A DNA stretch of 64,000 bases from Pontiella desulfatans (GCF_900890425.1 NZ_CAAHFG010000005.1:186001-250000); one strand, 5' to 3'. Positions 25,981-35,318 are shown, numbered from the stretch's first letter. Notes: a model not told the origin generated them from the sequence alone. Program-made: numbers and translations.

Positions 25981-28332
25981 ATGGCTGACAGTGGAACATT
26001 AACGGAAATAATTCCTGCCGAATTTGGCGGGGCATCGGAAAAAATCCCCTTCGAATACAAGGCGGATGGAAAAGAGCTGTGCATTGCGACACCGGAGCCG
26101 GATCGTACGCTGCATAACATGCTCTACAATCCGAACTACCTGACCATGCTCGATCAGGGCAACTGCGGCATGGCCAAGCATATGTCGCCGGCGGGGCGTA
26201 ACTGCAAGATTGTGCAGAACGACCGCTTCGTCTATGTGCGTGATGCGGAGAGCGGGGAATATTTTTCGATTGGTTTTGCGCCGGTCTATAAAGACTACGA
26301 CCGCTACGAATGCCGCAACGGGCAGAACTACCAGGTGGTCGAAAATGTGACCGACGGTATTGAAGCCGTTTGGCGAATCTATGTGCCGGCCGGTGAAGAT
26401 CCGGTGGAAGTGTGGGATGTGCGGCTGCGCAACACGGGTGACAGCGCCCGCAAAATGCAGCTGTTTACTTATGTGCCGATGAATTGCGACGGCGAAGATC
26501 TTTATTGTGGCGAGCTGCACCGTATAGCTGAATATCTGCCTGAGCAACGAGCGCTCTTTGTCTGCATGGATGCCCCTCGCTATCTGGAAGGGGTCGACCT
26601 TCCGTGGCATAATGGTTTCCTGGCGATCAACCGAAAACCCGATGGGTGGGATGCGAGCCTCGGTGCCGTGATTGGCCCACGTCGTACCACGCAGAACCCG
26701 TTGGCGGTGGAGCAGGGTGCATGTTCCAATTCCAAATGTGCGATGTTCAGCCCGGTTGGCACCATGCAGGTCGATATGAATCTGGCTGCGGGGGCGCAGG
26801 ATGAAGTCCGCTTTATGATCGGTGCCTGCGATGCGGTGCCGATGATTGACGCGTTGACCTCAAAATATCTCTCGTCCGGTTCATTGGAATCCGACGTTCA
26901 TTTTGACGCGCTGTTGACGACGGAAAATAAGCGAGCGGCCAATCTTCAGGTGAAAACCCCGGATGATGTGCTGAACAACATGGTCAATGTCTGGAGTCCG
27001 AAGCAGATTGACTACGGTGTGGTCTGGACCCGCTGGGGCTTTAAAGGCTATCGAGATATTATCCAGCAGTGCCAGGGCGCGGTGATCCAGCAACCGGAAG
27101 CGGCGCTGGAACAGTTGTTGAAAGCCTGCGCGCATCAGTATGAATCTGGTTTCGGCCTGCGCGGCTGGCATCCGATTGATGATCTGCGCTATGCCGACAG
27201 CTCGCAGTGGATGATTGGTGCCTTCTCTGAATACCTCGCTGAAACCGGCGATTTTGAAACGCTGGAAAAGGTGGTGCCGTTTTTTGATCAGGGCGAGGCC
27301 TCGGTTTATGAACATTTGCGCCGCTCGCTCAAGCGTCTGCGTGCAGACCGTGGAGCGCATGACCTGAATCTAGTGTTCTATGGGGACTGGAACGATTCGC
27401 TGACCGGTGTCTGCCGCGAAGGGCGCGGCGAGAGCGTATGGCTTTCGATGGCTTTTTGTCGCAGTTGCCTGATTCTAGCGGATATTGCGGAATACATCGG
27501 TAAAGCTGATGATGCCACCGAATATCGCCTGTGGCAGAAAGAGATGGCCGCGGCCATTAACGAACATGCCTGGGACGGCAACTGGTATATCTGCGCGCTC
27601 GATGATGATGCGAATGCGATCGGTTCGCAGCAGAACGATGAAGGAAAGATTTTCCTTAACATGCAGAGCTGGGCGCAGCTTGGAAAAGTGGTGCCGGAAG
27701 ATCGCTGGGAGCAGAGCTGGAACAGTGTCGGGCAAATGCTCGATTCCGGTTGGGGGCTGATGCTCAACTGGCCGGCCTACACCAAGTATGTGCAGAACGT
27801 CGGGCGTCTGAGTTCCATCCGTCCGGGTGCGGCGGAAAATGCCAGCGTTTATACGCACGGTAACGCCTTTATGCTGCTGGCGCTGCTGGAACGCGGCATG
27901 GCCGATGAAGCCTACGAGCTGTGGCAGGCGGTTCAGCCGGGCAATCCGGAGCGCCCGGTGCTCAACCAACCGAATGTCTTCTTCAATGGCTACTACGGCC
28001 CCGACAGCGAAAACCGTGTGGGCATGGGCGAACACTCCTGGACGACGGGTTCCGTGCCGTGGATGTATCAGTGTGTCACCGAGCACATGCTCGGCGTGCG
28101 CCGCACACTCGGCGGTTTGGTGATTAAGCCCTGCATGCCGTCGGCGTGGGAAGAGGCTTCTGTGAATCGGACCTACCGTGGAACCACGTATGACATCCGC
28201 ATCAGCAATCCCGGTAAAAAAGCCGGTGCCGCTGTCGCATCCATCAGTGTTGATGGAGCGGCGCACGATGCGGTTCAGGCCCTTCCGGTTGATGGCGCAA
28301 CCCATTCCGTAGTGGTGGTGCTGGAAGGCTGA
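25981..28332 (+). CDS. GH94-type disaccharide/oligosaccharide phosphorylase
   Basis: 783 residues without a signal peptide, so it acts in the cytoplasm. The N-terminal ~280 residues form the beta-sandwich of GH94. The (alpha/alpha)6 barrel follows ('VVWTRWGFKGYRDIIQQ', 'RGWHPIDDLRYADSSQW'). The family motif GDWND is at residues 468-472 with Asp472 as the likely general acid. The C-terminal 'GIRVP..EHSWTTGSVPWMY' region is present in its family form. The reaction would be reversible phosphorolysis of an imported disaccharide to sugar-1-phosphate. The exact substrate (cellobiose, laminaribiose, chitobiose or another) is not determinable. The ribosome-binding site AAAAAAGGAATAG is strong. Confidence 0.88.
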   Translation: MADSGTLTEIIPAEFGGASEKIPFEYKADGKELCIATPEPDRTLHNMLYNPNYLTMLDQGNCGMAKHMSPAGRNCKIVQNDRFVYVRDAESGEYFSIGFAPVYKDYDRYECRNGQNYQVVENVTDGIEAVWRIYVPAGEDPVEVWDVRLRNTGDSARKMQLFTYVPMNCDGEDLYCGELHRIAEYLPEQRALFVCMDAPRYLEGVDLPWHNGFLAINRKPDGWDASLGAVIGPRRTTQNPLAVEQGACSNSKCAMFSPVGTMQVDMNLAAGAQDEVRFMIGACDAVPMIDALTSKYLSSGSLESDVHFDALLTTENKRAANLQVKTPDDVLNNMVNVWSPKQIDYGVVWTRWGFKGYRDIIQQCQGAVIQQPEAALEQLLKACAHQYESGFGLRGWHPIDDLRYADSSQWMIGAFSEYLAETGDFETLEKVVPFFDQGEASVYEHLRRSLKRLRADRGAHDLNLVFYGDWNDSLTGVCREGRGESVWLSMAFCRSCLILADIAEYIGKADDATEYRLWQKEMAAAINEHAWDGNWYICALDDDANAIGSQQNDEGKIFLNMQSWAQLGKVVPEDRWEQSWNSVGQMLDSGWGLMLNWPAYTKYVQNVGRLSSIRPGAAENASVYTHGNAFMLLALLERGMADEAYELWQAVQPGNPERPVLNQPNVFFNGYYGPDSENRVGMGEHSWTTGSVPWMYQCVTEHMLGVRRTLGGLVIKPCMPSAWEEASVNRTYRGTTYDIRISNPGKKAGAAVASISVDGAAHDAVQALPVDGATHSVVVVLEG

Positions 28333-28360
28333 TTGTCGGCAAATGTTGGGAATAAGGGAG

Positions 28361-28395
28361 TGAGCTGCAGCAATGGTGTTGCAGTTCATTCTTTT
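28361..28395 (+). terminator. Rho-independent terminator after the GH94 gene
   Basis: TGAGCTGCA and TGCAGTTCA form a 9-bp stem with one G-U pair, followed by TTCTTTTT. It separates the phosphorylase from the next gene. Confidence 0.6.
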
Positions 28396-28458
28396 TAGTA
28401 ATTAGCAGATTTTCTAGATTGAGGGCTAAATAGGTTTTCAGCTTTAGATGAGGGGTTT

Positions 28459-31188
28459 ATGAAAAGGTCAAAATGGATCTGGTGTGCGCACAATGCGCTT
28501 CGTGAATACAATCAAACCGTGCTCTTTAAAAAGGAGTTCGAGGTAACCAGAACCGATGGAGCGCTGCTGCAGATTACGGCCGACAGCTGGTATCGGGTTT
28601 CGGTGAACGGCAAGTGGATTCACGACGGACCGGCGCGTGCCTATCCAGACCATTATCAGTATGACGAGCACGATATTTCCGCCGCGCTCAAAAAAGGAAA
28701 AAACAAGATCGAAGTGATCGCCCGCTATTTCGGGATCGGTACCTTCCATCAGATTCCTCAGGTAGCCGGACTGCGCGCTGCCCTGCTGGTCGATGGCCAG
28801 ATGATCGGAACCGACTCCAGCTGGCAGGCTGCACCGTCGCATGCCTGGCAGCAGTGGACGCCGAAGATCTCGATCCAGATGGAGCCGTTCGAGGAATATG
28901 ATGCCCGTCTCGAAAAAGTGCTCGACTGGCAGCCCGCCGTCGAAGTGAAGCGTCCCGGAAAGCTGGTGCAGCGCAACACCGGCCTGCTGACCCAAAAGCC
29001 GCGCCGCCCAGTCGGCGAGCCGACCGCTACCCGCGTCAAAAAGAGCGCGCCGCACTGGTGCGTTCCCGTAGCACAACTGGCGCACGGCGAAATGATCGAA
29101 GCGAATTTTTATACCAGCCGTCCTGTGGTGCTTGGTTCCGTTCTTACGGTCCGGAAAAAACAGCAGTTTGATTTCAGTTCCATGGAGTGGAAGGTGTCGG
29201 TAAGCGGTCGCTTGCTTAAAACCGGCAAGGTTACGCTGAAGCCCGGCAAGCATGAGATCCGCTTTTTCTGCAACAGCTTTTACGGCCACAATAAGGAACT
29301 TGCCTTTCCGTGGTTGAACCTCAAGGGCTGGGGCGAGTGGTCGGTTGAGCTGGCCTCCGCCTGCCTGTTCCTCGATAACGACCGCCGCTGGTTTGCCAGC
29401 TTTGAACATGCAGAAGCCAAAAAGGCTGAACGGCGCTGGCAGAAGGCCATCGAGCAATATCCTAAAGGCTTCAGTACGCTGGACCGGTCCATAGAGCAGG
29501 TCTTTATGGAGGATCCAGCTGCGCAGTTTACCGCACGTACAGAGGTAGGGATGGCTCGCCGAGCCGTCCGCTCTGCAGCAGGCGGCGCTCTCGGCGATAG
29601 CGCCGTACCTGTTACGGTCACGCCTTCGCCTAAAGGTGATGCGGAACTCTGCTTCGACTTTGGCGAGCAGACCTGTGGCTATTTTGAATTTACAATCAAG
29701 GCAGACGAAGGTGTGATTGTTGACCTTAACGCGGTGGAATACATTACACCGGATGGAACGATTCAGCACACGCTTCCGTTCAACCGCAACGGCATGCGTT
29801 ACATCACGAAAAAGGGCGTCAACCGCTTTACGTCGCTCAAACGCCGCTCAGGGCAGTATCTGTTTGTGACAATCCGTAACGCGAAGGCACCGGTCGAAAT
29901 TAAGTCGGTGCGCATCATTGAGTCGACCGCTCCGGTTTCTCCGGTTGAAATGTTCAAATCGAGCGATCCGTCGTTAAATAAAATCTGGAGCATGTCCGAG
30001 CGCACGCTGCAGCTCTGCATGGAGGACACGTTTACCGACTGCCCGCTTTATGAACAGACGCTCTGGATCGGCGATGCCCGAAATGAAGCACTCTATGCCT
30101 TTGCGGCGTATGGCAACTACGATGTTTCTGCACGCAGCCTTGAACTCGGTGCGCAGTCGCTTGATCAGTTTCCGATGGTTGGTTGCCAGGTTCCGTCATC
30201 GTGGGACTGTCAGCTTCCGGCCTGGAGCTTTCTGTGGGGTATGCAGGTTTGGGAACACTATTTCCATACCGGCGATAAGCGCTTTCTGAAAAAACTGTGG
30301 TCCGCTGTTCTCAAAAATCTGGACGGGGCGGAGCAGTACAAAGATAAATACGGTCTCTTCAGCGGGCCGCTGTGGAACCTGCTCGAATGGGCGCCGATTG
30401 ATCACGATAACGAAACGGTGCTGCACAACAGCATGCTATTGGTCGGTGCATTGCAGGCTGCGGAAAACTGCGCGGACGTGCTGGGTGAAAATGCAACTCA
30501 GAAAAAACTTAAAACCCGCCGCAACAGACTCATCCGCGCGATCAATGCCCAGTGGAATGAGGAGAAAGGGAGCTATCCGGATGCCCTGCTCGACACTACC
30601 GGAAAAGCGAGCGTCAAGACCTGCCAGCACACCTCTATGCTTTCAATTATGTGTGATGTGGCTACGCCCCGCATTCAGAAGTCCGCACTCAACAACCTGC
30701 TCAACTCGCCGAAAGGCATGACCACCATCGGTTCGCCATTCGCCATGCAGTTTATGTATGAAGCACTGGAAAAGGCGGGGGAATATGACGCATTGTTGGA
30801 CTCCATCCGCACCAAATTCCAGCCGATGATCGACGTCGGTGCCAGCACGGTCTGGGAAATGTTTGCAGGAAGCGATTTTGATACCCTCGGCTTCCCGACC
30901 CGCAGCCACTGCCACGCTTGGGCGTCGAGCCCGATCTGGTTCCTGACGCGTATCGTATTGGGTATCCGTCAGACTGACGCGGGCGGAAAGGCCTTCGAGA
31001 TCAGCCCGTGGATATCCGGCCTCAAACACGCCAGCGGAGCCATGGCCACCCCCAAAGGACCGGTGCATGTCGACTGGAGGATCAAAGGAAAAAAACTACA
31101 GATTACCATTGCCGCACCGACAGGCGCAAAGGTCGAGTTTATTCGGAATGCCAGTATGAAGGGGTTGTGCGTTATCCCAGCGGAATAA
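28459..31188 (+). CDS. GH78-like alpha-L-rhamnosidase-family glycosidase
   Basis: 909 residues starting with GAGGGG upstream and no signal peptide. The N-terminal beta domains ('KWIWC', 'ADSWYRVSVNGKWIHDGPARAYP') and the catalytic (alpha/alpha)6 region ('DTFTDCPLYEQTLWIGDARNEAL', 'WEMFAGSDFD', 'RSHCHAWASSPIWFL') match the layout of GH78. The usual 'DCP.R.E..GW.GD' motif appears here as 'DCPLYEQTLWIGD', so Glu in 'YEQ' and Asp in 'GDARNE' are the likely acids. A 22-codon repeat element is inserted in frame at 29544-29609, between the N-terminal domains and the catalytic part. A cytoplasmic rhamnosidase fits uptake of sulfate-free oligosaccharides. Confidence 0.8.
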   Translation: MKRSKWIWCAHNALREYNQTVLFKKEFEVTRTDGALLQITADSWYRVSVNGKWIHDGPARAYPDHYQYDEHDISAALKKGKNKIEVIARYFGIGTFHQIPQVAGLRAALLVDGQMIGTDSSWQAAPSHAWQQWTPKISIQMEPFEEYDARLEKVLDWQPAVEVKRPGKLVQRNTGLLTQKPRRPVGEPTATRVKKSAPHWCVPVAQLAHGEMIEANFYTSRPVVLGSVLTVRKKQQFDFSSMEWKVSVSGRLLKTGKVTLKPGKHEIRFFCNSFYGHNKELAFPWLNLKGWGEWSVELASACLFLDNDRRWFASFEHAEAKKAERRWQKAIEQYPKGFSTLDRSIEQVFMEDPAAQFTARTEVGMARRAVRSAAGGALGDSAVPVTVTPSPKGDAELCFDFGEQTCGYFEFTIKADEGVIVDLNAVEYITPDGTIQHTLPFNRNGMRYITKKGVNRFTSLKRRSGQYLFVTIRNAKAPVEIKSVRIIESTAPVSPVEMFKSSDPSLNKIWSMSERTLQLCMEDTFTDCPLYEQTLWIGDARNEALYAFAAYGNYDVSARSLELGAQSLDQFPMVGCQVPSSWDCQLPAWSFLWGMQVWEHYFHTGDKRFLKKLWSAVLKNLDGAEQYKDKYGLFSGPLWNLLEWAPIDHDNETVLHNSMLLVGALQAAENCADVLGENATQKKLKTRRNRLIRAINAQWNEEKGSYPDALLDTTGKASVKTCQHTSMLSIMCDVATPRIQKSALNNLLNSPKGMTTIGSPFAMQFMYEALEKAGEYDALLDSIRTKFQPMIDVGASTVWEMFAGSDFDTLGFPTRSHCHAWASSPIWFLTRIVLGIRQTDAGGKAFEISPWISGLKHASGAMATPKGPVHVDWRIKGKKLQITIAAPTGAKVEFIRNASMKGLCVIPAE
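29544..29609 (+). repeat. GGTAGGG...GTACC palindromic element inserted in frame in the GH78-like gene
   Basis: A 66-bp element (exactly 22 codons) begins GGTAGGGATGGCTCGCCGAG and ends CGCCGTACC, with GC-rich internal dyads. It encodes the low-complexity peptide starting 'VGMARRAVRSAAGG'. Its borders match those of the intergenic copy at 24443. Confidence 0.65.
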
Positions 31189-31224
31189 TGCTTCGGAATG
31201 TGTTTAGAATGAAGCTGGGTCCAG

Positions 31225-31299
31225 GAAGAGTTTGACGTCACCAACTCCAATTTCAGCGGACGTATTACCATCGATAACTACACGGTTGTCGATGGGTAG
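31225..31299 (+). pseudogene. Possible 3' remnant of a secreted-protein gene
   Basis: A 24-codon open tail ('EEFDVTNSNFSGRITIDNYTV' and on to the TAG at 31297) has the look of the final strands of a beta-rich secreted protein. It has no start codon or Shine-Dalgarno in context. It may mark the left edge of the mobile-element scar that follows. The gap 31300-31397 holds no gene. Confidence 0.3.
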
Positions 31300-31397
31300 C
31301 TCCTGATTCGGTAATCGACTGTCGTGTAGATTGATATGAAGGAATTTCTGCGCATATCATGTGCATGAATTCGGTCGTTCTGCTATACTTCCTCATT

Positions 31398-31982
31398 ATG
31401 AGACCGAAACTTAAAATCACCTCCAGCACCTACACCCGTGAAGACCTTCTTGATCATATAGACGATGCTCATTTCCAGAAAAACTGGAAGGCGAAGCGTC
31501 GGTACCAGGTCATCCTTCATGCCTTGTCAGGAAAGTACACTACCGATGAAATCGCTGAGGAGGTCGGTTGCAGCCGGGCCAGTGTGACGAACTGGGTGAA
31601 GCGCTGGCGGGAGGGTGGTACTTGGGCATTGGAGAAAAACAACTACAGGCCTACCCGCCAACCTGCACTTACCGAGGAAATGGTAGTCGATTTAGTCGAG
31701 CATCTGACAGCGGGCCTGATAAGCGGGGGTAAAGGACATGAAAGCATACAGGTCTGGCTGAAGGAAAGGTATGATCTGGATCTGGCGATTACGGCGGTGG
31801 ACTACTGGTATTCAAAAATCTGGGATCGGTTCTGTAAGGGGGAGTTGCAAGACTGCGATGCTTCTCCAAAAAATCCCCACGAGGTCGATCTCGGGCTTCG
31901 GCAGAGGTTGGAGGATCGGGAAAAGAAGAGAGCAGAGCGGGATAGAAGGCGTAGGCAGCTAGGTCTAGTAGCTTGTGCTTAA
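31398..31982 (+). CDS. Helix-turn-helix protein resembling the N-terminal half of IS630-type transposases
   Basis: The start is at the ATG at 31398; the 13 codons upstream in the same frame are hydrophobic noise. In the 194-residue product, residues ~40-75 ('ALSGKYTTDEIAEEVGCSRASVTNWVKRW') form a clear HTH. A winged-helix stretch ('AVDYWYSKIWDRFC') ends near 145 and a basic tail ('REKKRAERDRRRRQ') follows. There is no DDE catalytic domain here or just downstream. It is therefore either the first part of a decayed two-gene IS630-type element or a domesticated DNA-binding protein. Confidence 0.65.
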   Translation: MRPKLKITSSTYTREDLLDHIDDAHFQKNWKAKRRYQVILHALSGKYTTDEIAEEVGCSRASVTNWVKRWREGGTWALEKNNYRPTRQPALTEEMVVDLVEHLTAGLISGGKGHESIQVWLKERYDLDLAITAVDYWYSKIWDRFCKGELQDCDASPKNPHEVDLGLRQRLEDREKKRAERDRRRRQLGLVACA

Positions 31983-32180
31983 GTTTTCTTCCTTTGTGGT
32001 CACAAATGACATCCCTGTGTTTTGATGACGGACCAAGAGTGTTCGGTCTGACAATAGGTTTAGGGGATCCGGCTGGTATATTCAGTGTAGACCAATTGAA
32101 ACTGATAGTGTTTGCAATGAAAATTCTAAAAGGACATATAGTCAGCATTAAATTAATTAGTGTGGAAATTATGTCTTTAA
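31983..32180. other. AT-rich gap with no gene
   Basis: About 200 bp of AT-rich sequence upstream of the AbiEi-like gene. I see no open frame with coding character and no hairpin. It could hold the promoter of the AbiEi/Fic unit, but no confident -35/-10 pair is visible. Confidence 0.5.
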
Positions 32181-32708
32181 ATGAAGGCAGGCACCAGGCA
32201 GATATTTGAGGTGCATGGCGGGCAGTTGCGCATGCATGCAGCGCTTGCGGGGGGCATAAGCCGGACGCAGCTCTATTCCCTGCGGGACCGCGGGGATATT
32301 GAGCTGGTATCACGTGGTGTCTACCGGTTGTCTGATCTCCCGGCGCTGGGCAACCCCGATTTGGTAACTGTGTCCCTGCGCTAACCGAAAGCGGTGGTTT
32401 ACCTGATCTCCGCTCTCTCTTTTCATGAAATAACCACACAGATCCCGTTCGAAGTCTCTGTGGCGGTACCGCGCAACACGACCCTGCCCAGGCTCGATTA
32501 TCCGCCGTTTGATGCCCACTGGTTTGCCGGAGCTGCTTATGATTCCGGAATCGAAACGCATGTTGTCGATGGCGTCCGGGTTCAAGTCTACTCCCCGGAA
32601 AAGACGCTGGCCGATTGTTTCAGGTTTCAGAGCAAGCTGGGAACCGAGGCGGTGAGCCGAATAACAGTATTAATCGGCTCATTATATTCTTCCTTTGTGA
32701 GCCGATAA
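32181..32708 (+). pseudogene. AbiEi-like antitoxin gene, broken by a nonsense codon and 3'-truncated
   Basis: The first part encodes the winged-helix domain of AbiEi-type regulators ('GGQLRMHAALAGGISRTQLYSLRDRG', 'GVYRLSDLPALGNPD'). A TAA at 32382-32384 interrupts the frame exactly within 'VSLR-PKAVVYLISALSFHE', where intact relatives continue without a break. The remainder is in the same frame ('VYSPEKTLADCFRFQSKLG'). It loses family similarity after 'KLGTEAV', where a palindromic operator begins. The defect is therefore one nonsense substitution plus loss of the C-terminus. No AbiEii-type nucleotidyltransferase follows; a Fic gene takes its place. Confidence 0.75.
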
Positions 32709-32727
32709 AGTGCCATAAACGGCTCAT
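32652..32727. promoter_or_regulatory. Two tandem TGAGCCG-N15-CGGCTCA palindromes upstream of the Fic gene
   Basis: TGAGCCG at 32653-32659 and CGGCTCA at 32675-32681 form a nearly perfect 29-bp dyad. The identical half-sites with the identical 15-bp spacer recur at 32698-32704 and 32720-32726, 45 bp further on. The second dyad runs into the Fic start codon (32726). The arrangement is that of a two-site operator for cooperative repression, plausibly by the product of this gene or its (lost) partner. Confidence 0.65.
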
Positions 32728-33829
32728 GAAATATATCTGGCAGCAGGATAATTGGCCTGAATTCCAATACGATTTGACAGGAATTCAGGAGAAAATGATC
32801 CGTTTTACCGAAAAAACGGGCCGGGTTGACGGTTTGTTGTCCGCCCTTCCTGAATCACTCCGGATGGATGCCGTCATTGAGTTGATGGTTGCCGAGGCTG
32901 TAAAAAGTTCTGAGATCGAGGGCGAAATGCTTAGTCGTCCTGACGTGATGTCCTCGATTAAGAATAATCTCGGTATACCTTCGAGGCCCAGGCATGTGAG
33001 TGACTCCCGAGCAAGGGGAATTGCGGAGTTGATGGTTTATGTCAGGGACGATTTCGCCCATGCTTTAAGCCGGAAAATGTTGTTCACATGGCACTCGATG
33101 CTCATGGAGGATAACGCTTATGTGAAGTCGGGGGCATGGCGCTCGCATTCAGAGCCCATGTTGATTGTATCGGGTACAGTCGGCAGCGAGCAGGTTCACT
33201 ACGAAGCCCCGCCATCGCCGCAGATTCCCGGGGAAATGAAACGCTTTGTCGAATGGTTTAATGCTACGGCACCGGGGGCGCAGTATGAAATTTGTTATGC
33301 GCCCGTTCGTTCTGCTTTGGCTCATCTCTACTTCGAGTCCATTCATCCGTTTGAGGACGGTAATGGGCGAATCGGCCGGGCCCTTTCCGAAAAGGTTCTG
33401 TCCCAGGGATTGGGCAGGCCGGTGGTTATGAGTCTGTCGCGTTCCATTGATGAGGACCGGCAGGGCTATTACGACGCCTTAAAACTGGCTCAACAGGCCG
33501 GTAGAGTAACGGAGTGGCTCGAGTGGTTTGTGAACATGCTGATGAATGCTCAAACGCAGGCGGAGACCGAAATTGAATTCACCCTGAAGAAAACCAGGTT
33601 GTTTGACCGCGTTGAAGGTGAGCTCAACGCTCGGCAGTTGAAGGCTGTTCGCCGTATGCTCGCTGAGGGGCCTGCTGGGTTCGAGGGCGGTATGACGGCA
33701 AAAAAATACATGGCGATTACGAAAGCAACCAAGCCCACAGCTACCCGCGATCTGCAGGATCTTGTTGCCAAAACAGTGTTAATTCCTGAGGGAAGCGGGC
33801 GCAGTACGCATTACCAGGTAAATATCTGA
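32726..33829 (+). CDS. Fic-family protein (AMPylator type) with N-terminal inhibitory helix
   Basis: The start at 32726 sits inside the second operator half-site; the open frame reaches further up, but only through AbiEi and operator sequence. The 367-residue product has a DUF4172-like N-terminal region ('WQQDNWPEFQYDL'). The inhibitory motif S-S-E-I-E-G is at residues 61-66. The Fic core is H207-P-F-E-D-G-N-G-R-I-G-R, complete with the catalytic His and phosphate-binding loop. A C-terminal winged helix ends the protein ('TATRDLQDLVAKTVL'). The expected activity is transfer of AMP to a target protein, held in check by Glu65. The winged helix could bind the upstream dyads. Confidence 0.92.
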   Translation: MKYIWQQDNWPEFQYDLTGIQEKMIRFTEKTGRVDGLLSALPESLRMDAVIELMVAEAVKSSEIEGEMLSRPDVMSSIKNNLGIPSRPRHVSDSRARGIAELMVYVRDDFAHALSRKMLFTWHSMLMEDNAYVKSGAWRSHSEPMLIVSGTVGSEQVHYEAPPSPQIPGEMKRFVEWFNATAPGAQYEICYAPVRSALAHLYFESIHPFEDGNGRIGRALSEKVLSQGLGRPVVMSLSRSIDEDRQGYYDALKLAQQAGRVTEWLEWFVNMLMNAQTQAETEIEFTLKKTRLFDRVEGELNARQLKAVRRMLAEGPAGFEGGMTAKKYMAITKATKPTATRDLQDLVAKTVLIPEGSGRSTHYQVNI

Positions 33830-33832
33830 AGA

Positions 33833-35131
33833 CTATACCGCTTTCGTCATAGGAATGATCTTGGCCTCTTTTGCGGGTGCGATCTTGAAATAGGCCTTGG
33901 CCTGATTCTTCCGGTTTTTAGCTAGGCCGCGGTAGTGCTTAAACAGCATCTTTGTATCGGTGTGCCCCAGTTCCTGAATGGTGTCATCCATGGTGTTCAA
34001 GGCTAAGTAGTAGGTGGCGAAGGAGTGCCTAGCTCCATCCTGGATGTATTTAACATCGAGATCCTTGAATATGGCCCGACGCCAGCTTCGGAGCACAGTA
34101 TCGGAATAGGGGAAGACCGGTGCGTCGTCATCACCGCGATACGGGATCAGCCACTTTTTGAGATTGGCCGGGATGTGAACGATGCGAGCCGTTGAGGTTT
34201 TCGAGGTATCTGCATTTACGTGGATCTCATCCAGCTGCAGGTCGATGTCCTTCCACTTTAGCCGGGTGATCTCGTTGGGGCGTATGCCGACAAAGAATGC
34301 CAGGGCCATATAGGGGATTAGACTGCTTCGCTCTGCAGGCACAAATTTGCCGTCAACCTTCACCTTCCTGACTGGGCGTTTTTTCCCGTTTTTCAAAGTT
34401 GCGGCCTCCTCGGTGAAATCAACGCAGGCCTCCATGATGGTGCTGACATCTTTGGCGGTATAAATCTCCGGAGTGTGAGAGGGTTTCTTGATTTTCCGTG
34501 TGCGTTGTACCGGGTTCGCTTTGATTTTGTCCTGAACAATGCACCAGTTAAAGAAACCGCTGAGATAGCGACGGTGATTATCGCGACTGGTAGCCTTGAA
34601 TTTCTGTTTATCCAACCAGTCATCGACATCGGAGGGCTCAATGGTGTCGATGGCGAGGTTCTTCATATCGGCCTGAAACTTAGAAAGTCGAATCTTATAT
34701 TCCTTATATGAGCGCTCTCGGATCTCGTCGTCTTCATAGCGTTGTTTCTGGTAGGCGTAGTATTGATCAAGCAGCTGGCCGGTGCCATTGGTGTGGTCGA
34801 CTTCCTGGTTATGTTTGATGTAGAAGGCGGCGGCTTCCTTTAGATTAATACCGAACGGCTCAAGCATTTCGAGAGCGGCTACTGCGTCTTTCCGCTGGCG
34901 GTCGGAGAAAGCCAGAACCTTTACGCCCTGGTTCTTTGCTGTATTGCTCTTCTCAAATGCGCAGTTACGGGCTTTTTGTAATGACGTAAAAGACTGGCGT
35001 ACATGTTTGCCGGTGGATCTCCCTAGGTCGACCTGGTATCGTTTACCCGCTTTGGTGGTAATCAGGCGTATTCTGTAACCCGCGTGAATCTCGTACCCAT
35101 CATCTTTGATCGTTGGTTTATTTTTGCTCAT
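33833..35131 (-). CDS. Tyrosine site-specific integrase
   Basis: 432 residues. An N-terminal arm-binding region (about 1-110) precedes a SAM-like core-binding domain (about 125-215) and the catalytic domain. The catalytic domain shows 'GIRPNEITRLKWKDID' (first Arg), 'GARHSFATYYLA' (Arg-His box) and 'LGHTDTKMLFKHYRGL' with the nucleophilic Tyr. The gene points away from the tRNA-Thr fragment located 134 bp from its start, the usual geometry for an integrase next to its attachment site. Convergent with the Fic gene, 3 bp apart. Confidence 0.93.
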   Translation of the reverse strand: MSKNKPTIKDDGYEIHAGYRIRLITTKAGKRYQVDLGRSTGKHVRQSFTSLQKARNCAFEKSNTAKNQGVKVLAFSDRQRKDAVAALEMLEPFGINLKEAAAFYIKHNQEVDHTNGTGQLLDQYYAYQKQRYEDDEIRERSYKEYKIRLSKFQADMKNLAIDTIEPSDVDDWLDKQKFKATSRDNHRRYLSGFFNWCIVQDKIKANPVQRTRKIKKPSHTPEIYTAKDVSTIMEACVDFTEEAATLKNGKKRPVRKVKVDGKFVPAERSSLIPYMALAFFVGIRPNEITRLKWKDIDLQLDEIHVNADTSKTSTARIVHIPANLKKWLIPYRGDDDAPVFPYSDTVLRSWRRAIFKDLDVKYIQDGARHSFATYYLALNTMDDTIQELGHTDTKMLFKHYRGLAKNRKNQAKAYFKIAPAKEAKIIPMTKAV

Positions 35132-35264
35132 GACATCCCTTTCAATGCAACCAGCATAACAAAGATCCTACCCCAAACAAGTTATGGTTGCATTGAAGTT
35201 GCATCGAGATTTTTAAAATATATGTAAATAGCATATTTAGAACGGTGTACCAAAATGTGGTTTT

Positions 35265-35313
35265 CGGATTTGTAATCCGTTGGTCGTCAGTTCGACTCTG
35301 ACCGCCGGCTCCA
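35265..35313 (+). other. Attachment-site scar: 3' fragment of a tRNA-Thr(TGT) gene
   Basis: The 49 bp fold as the 3' half of a tRNA. They give an anticodon loop TTTGTAA (anticodon TGT) on a 4-bp stem, a 5-nt variable loop and a perfect T arm (GTCAG TTCGACT CTGAC). The 3' acceptor strand CGCCGGC, discriminator T and encoded CCA follow. The 5' half (expected GCCGGCG start and D arm) is absent upstream. The fragment with its native terminator to the right marks the boundary of an integrated element lying to the left, next to its integrase. Confidence 0.8.
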
Positions 35314-35318
35314 CTCTC

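Noticed and set aside
35220-35313. A complete tRNA gene
   Set aside because: Only the 3' half folds. The 5' acceptor strand and D arm are absent, so it is a fragment.
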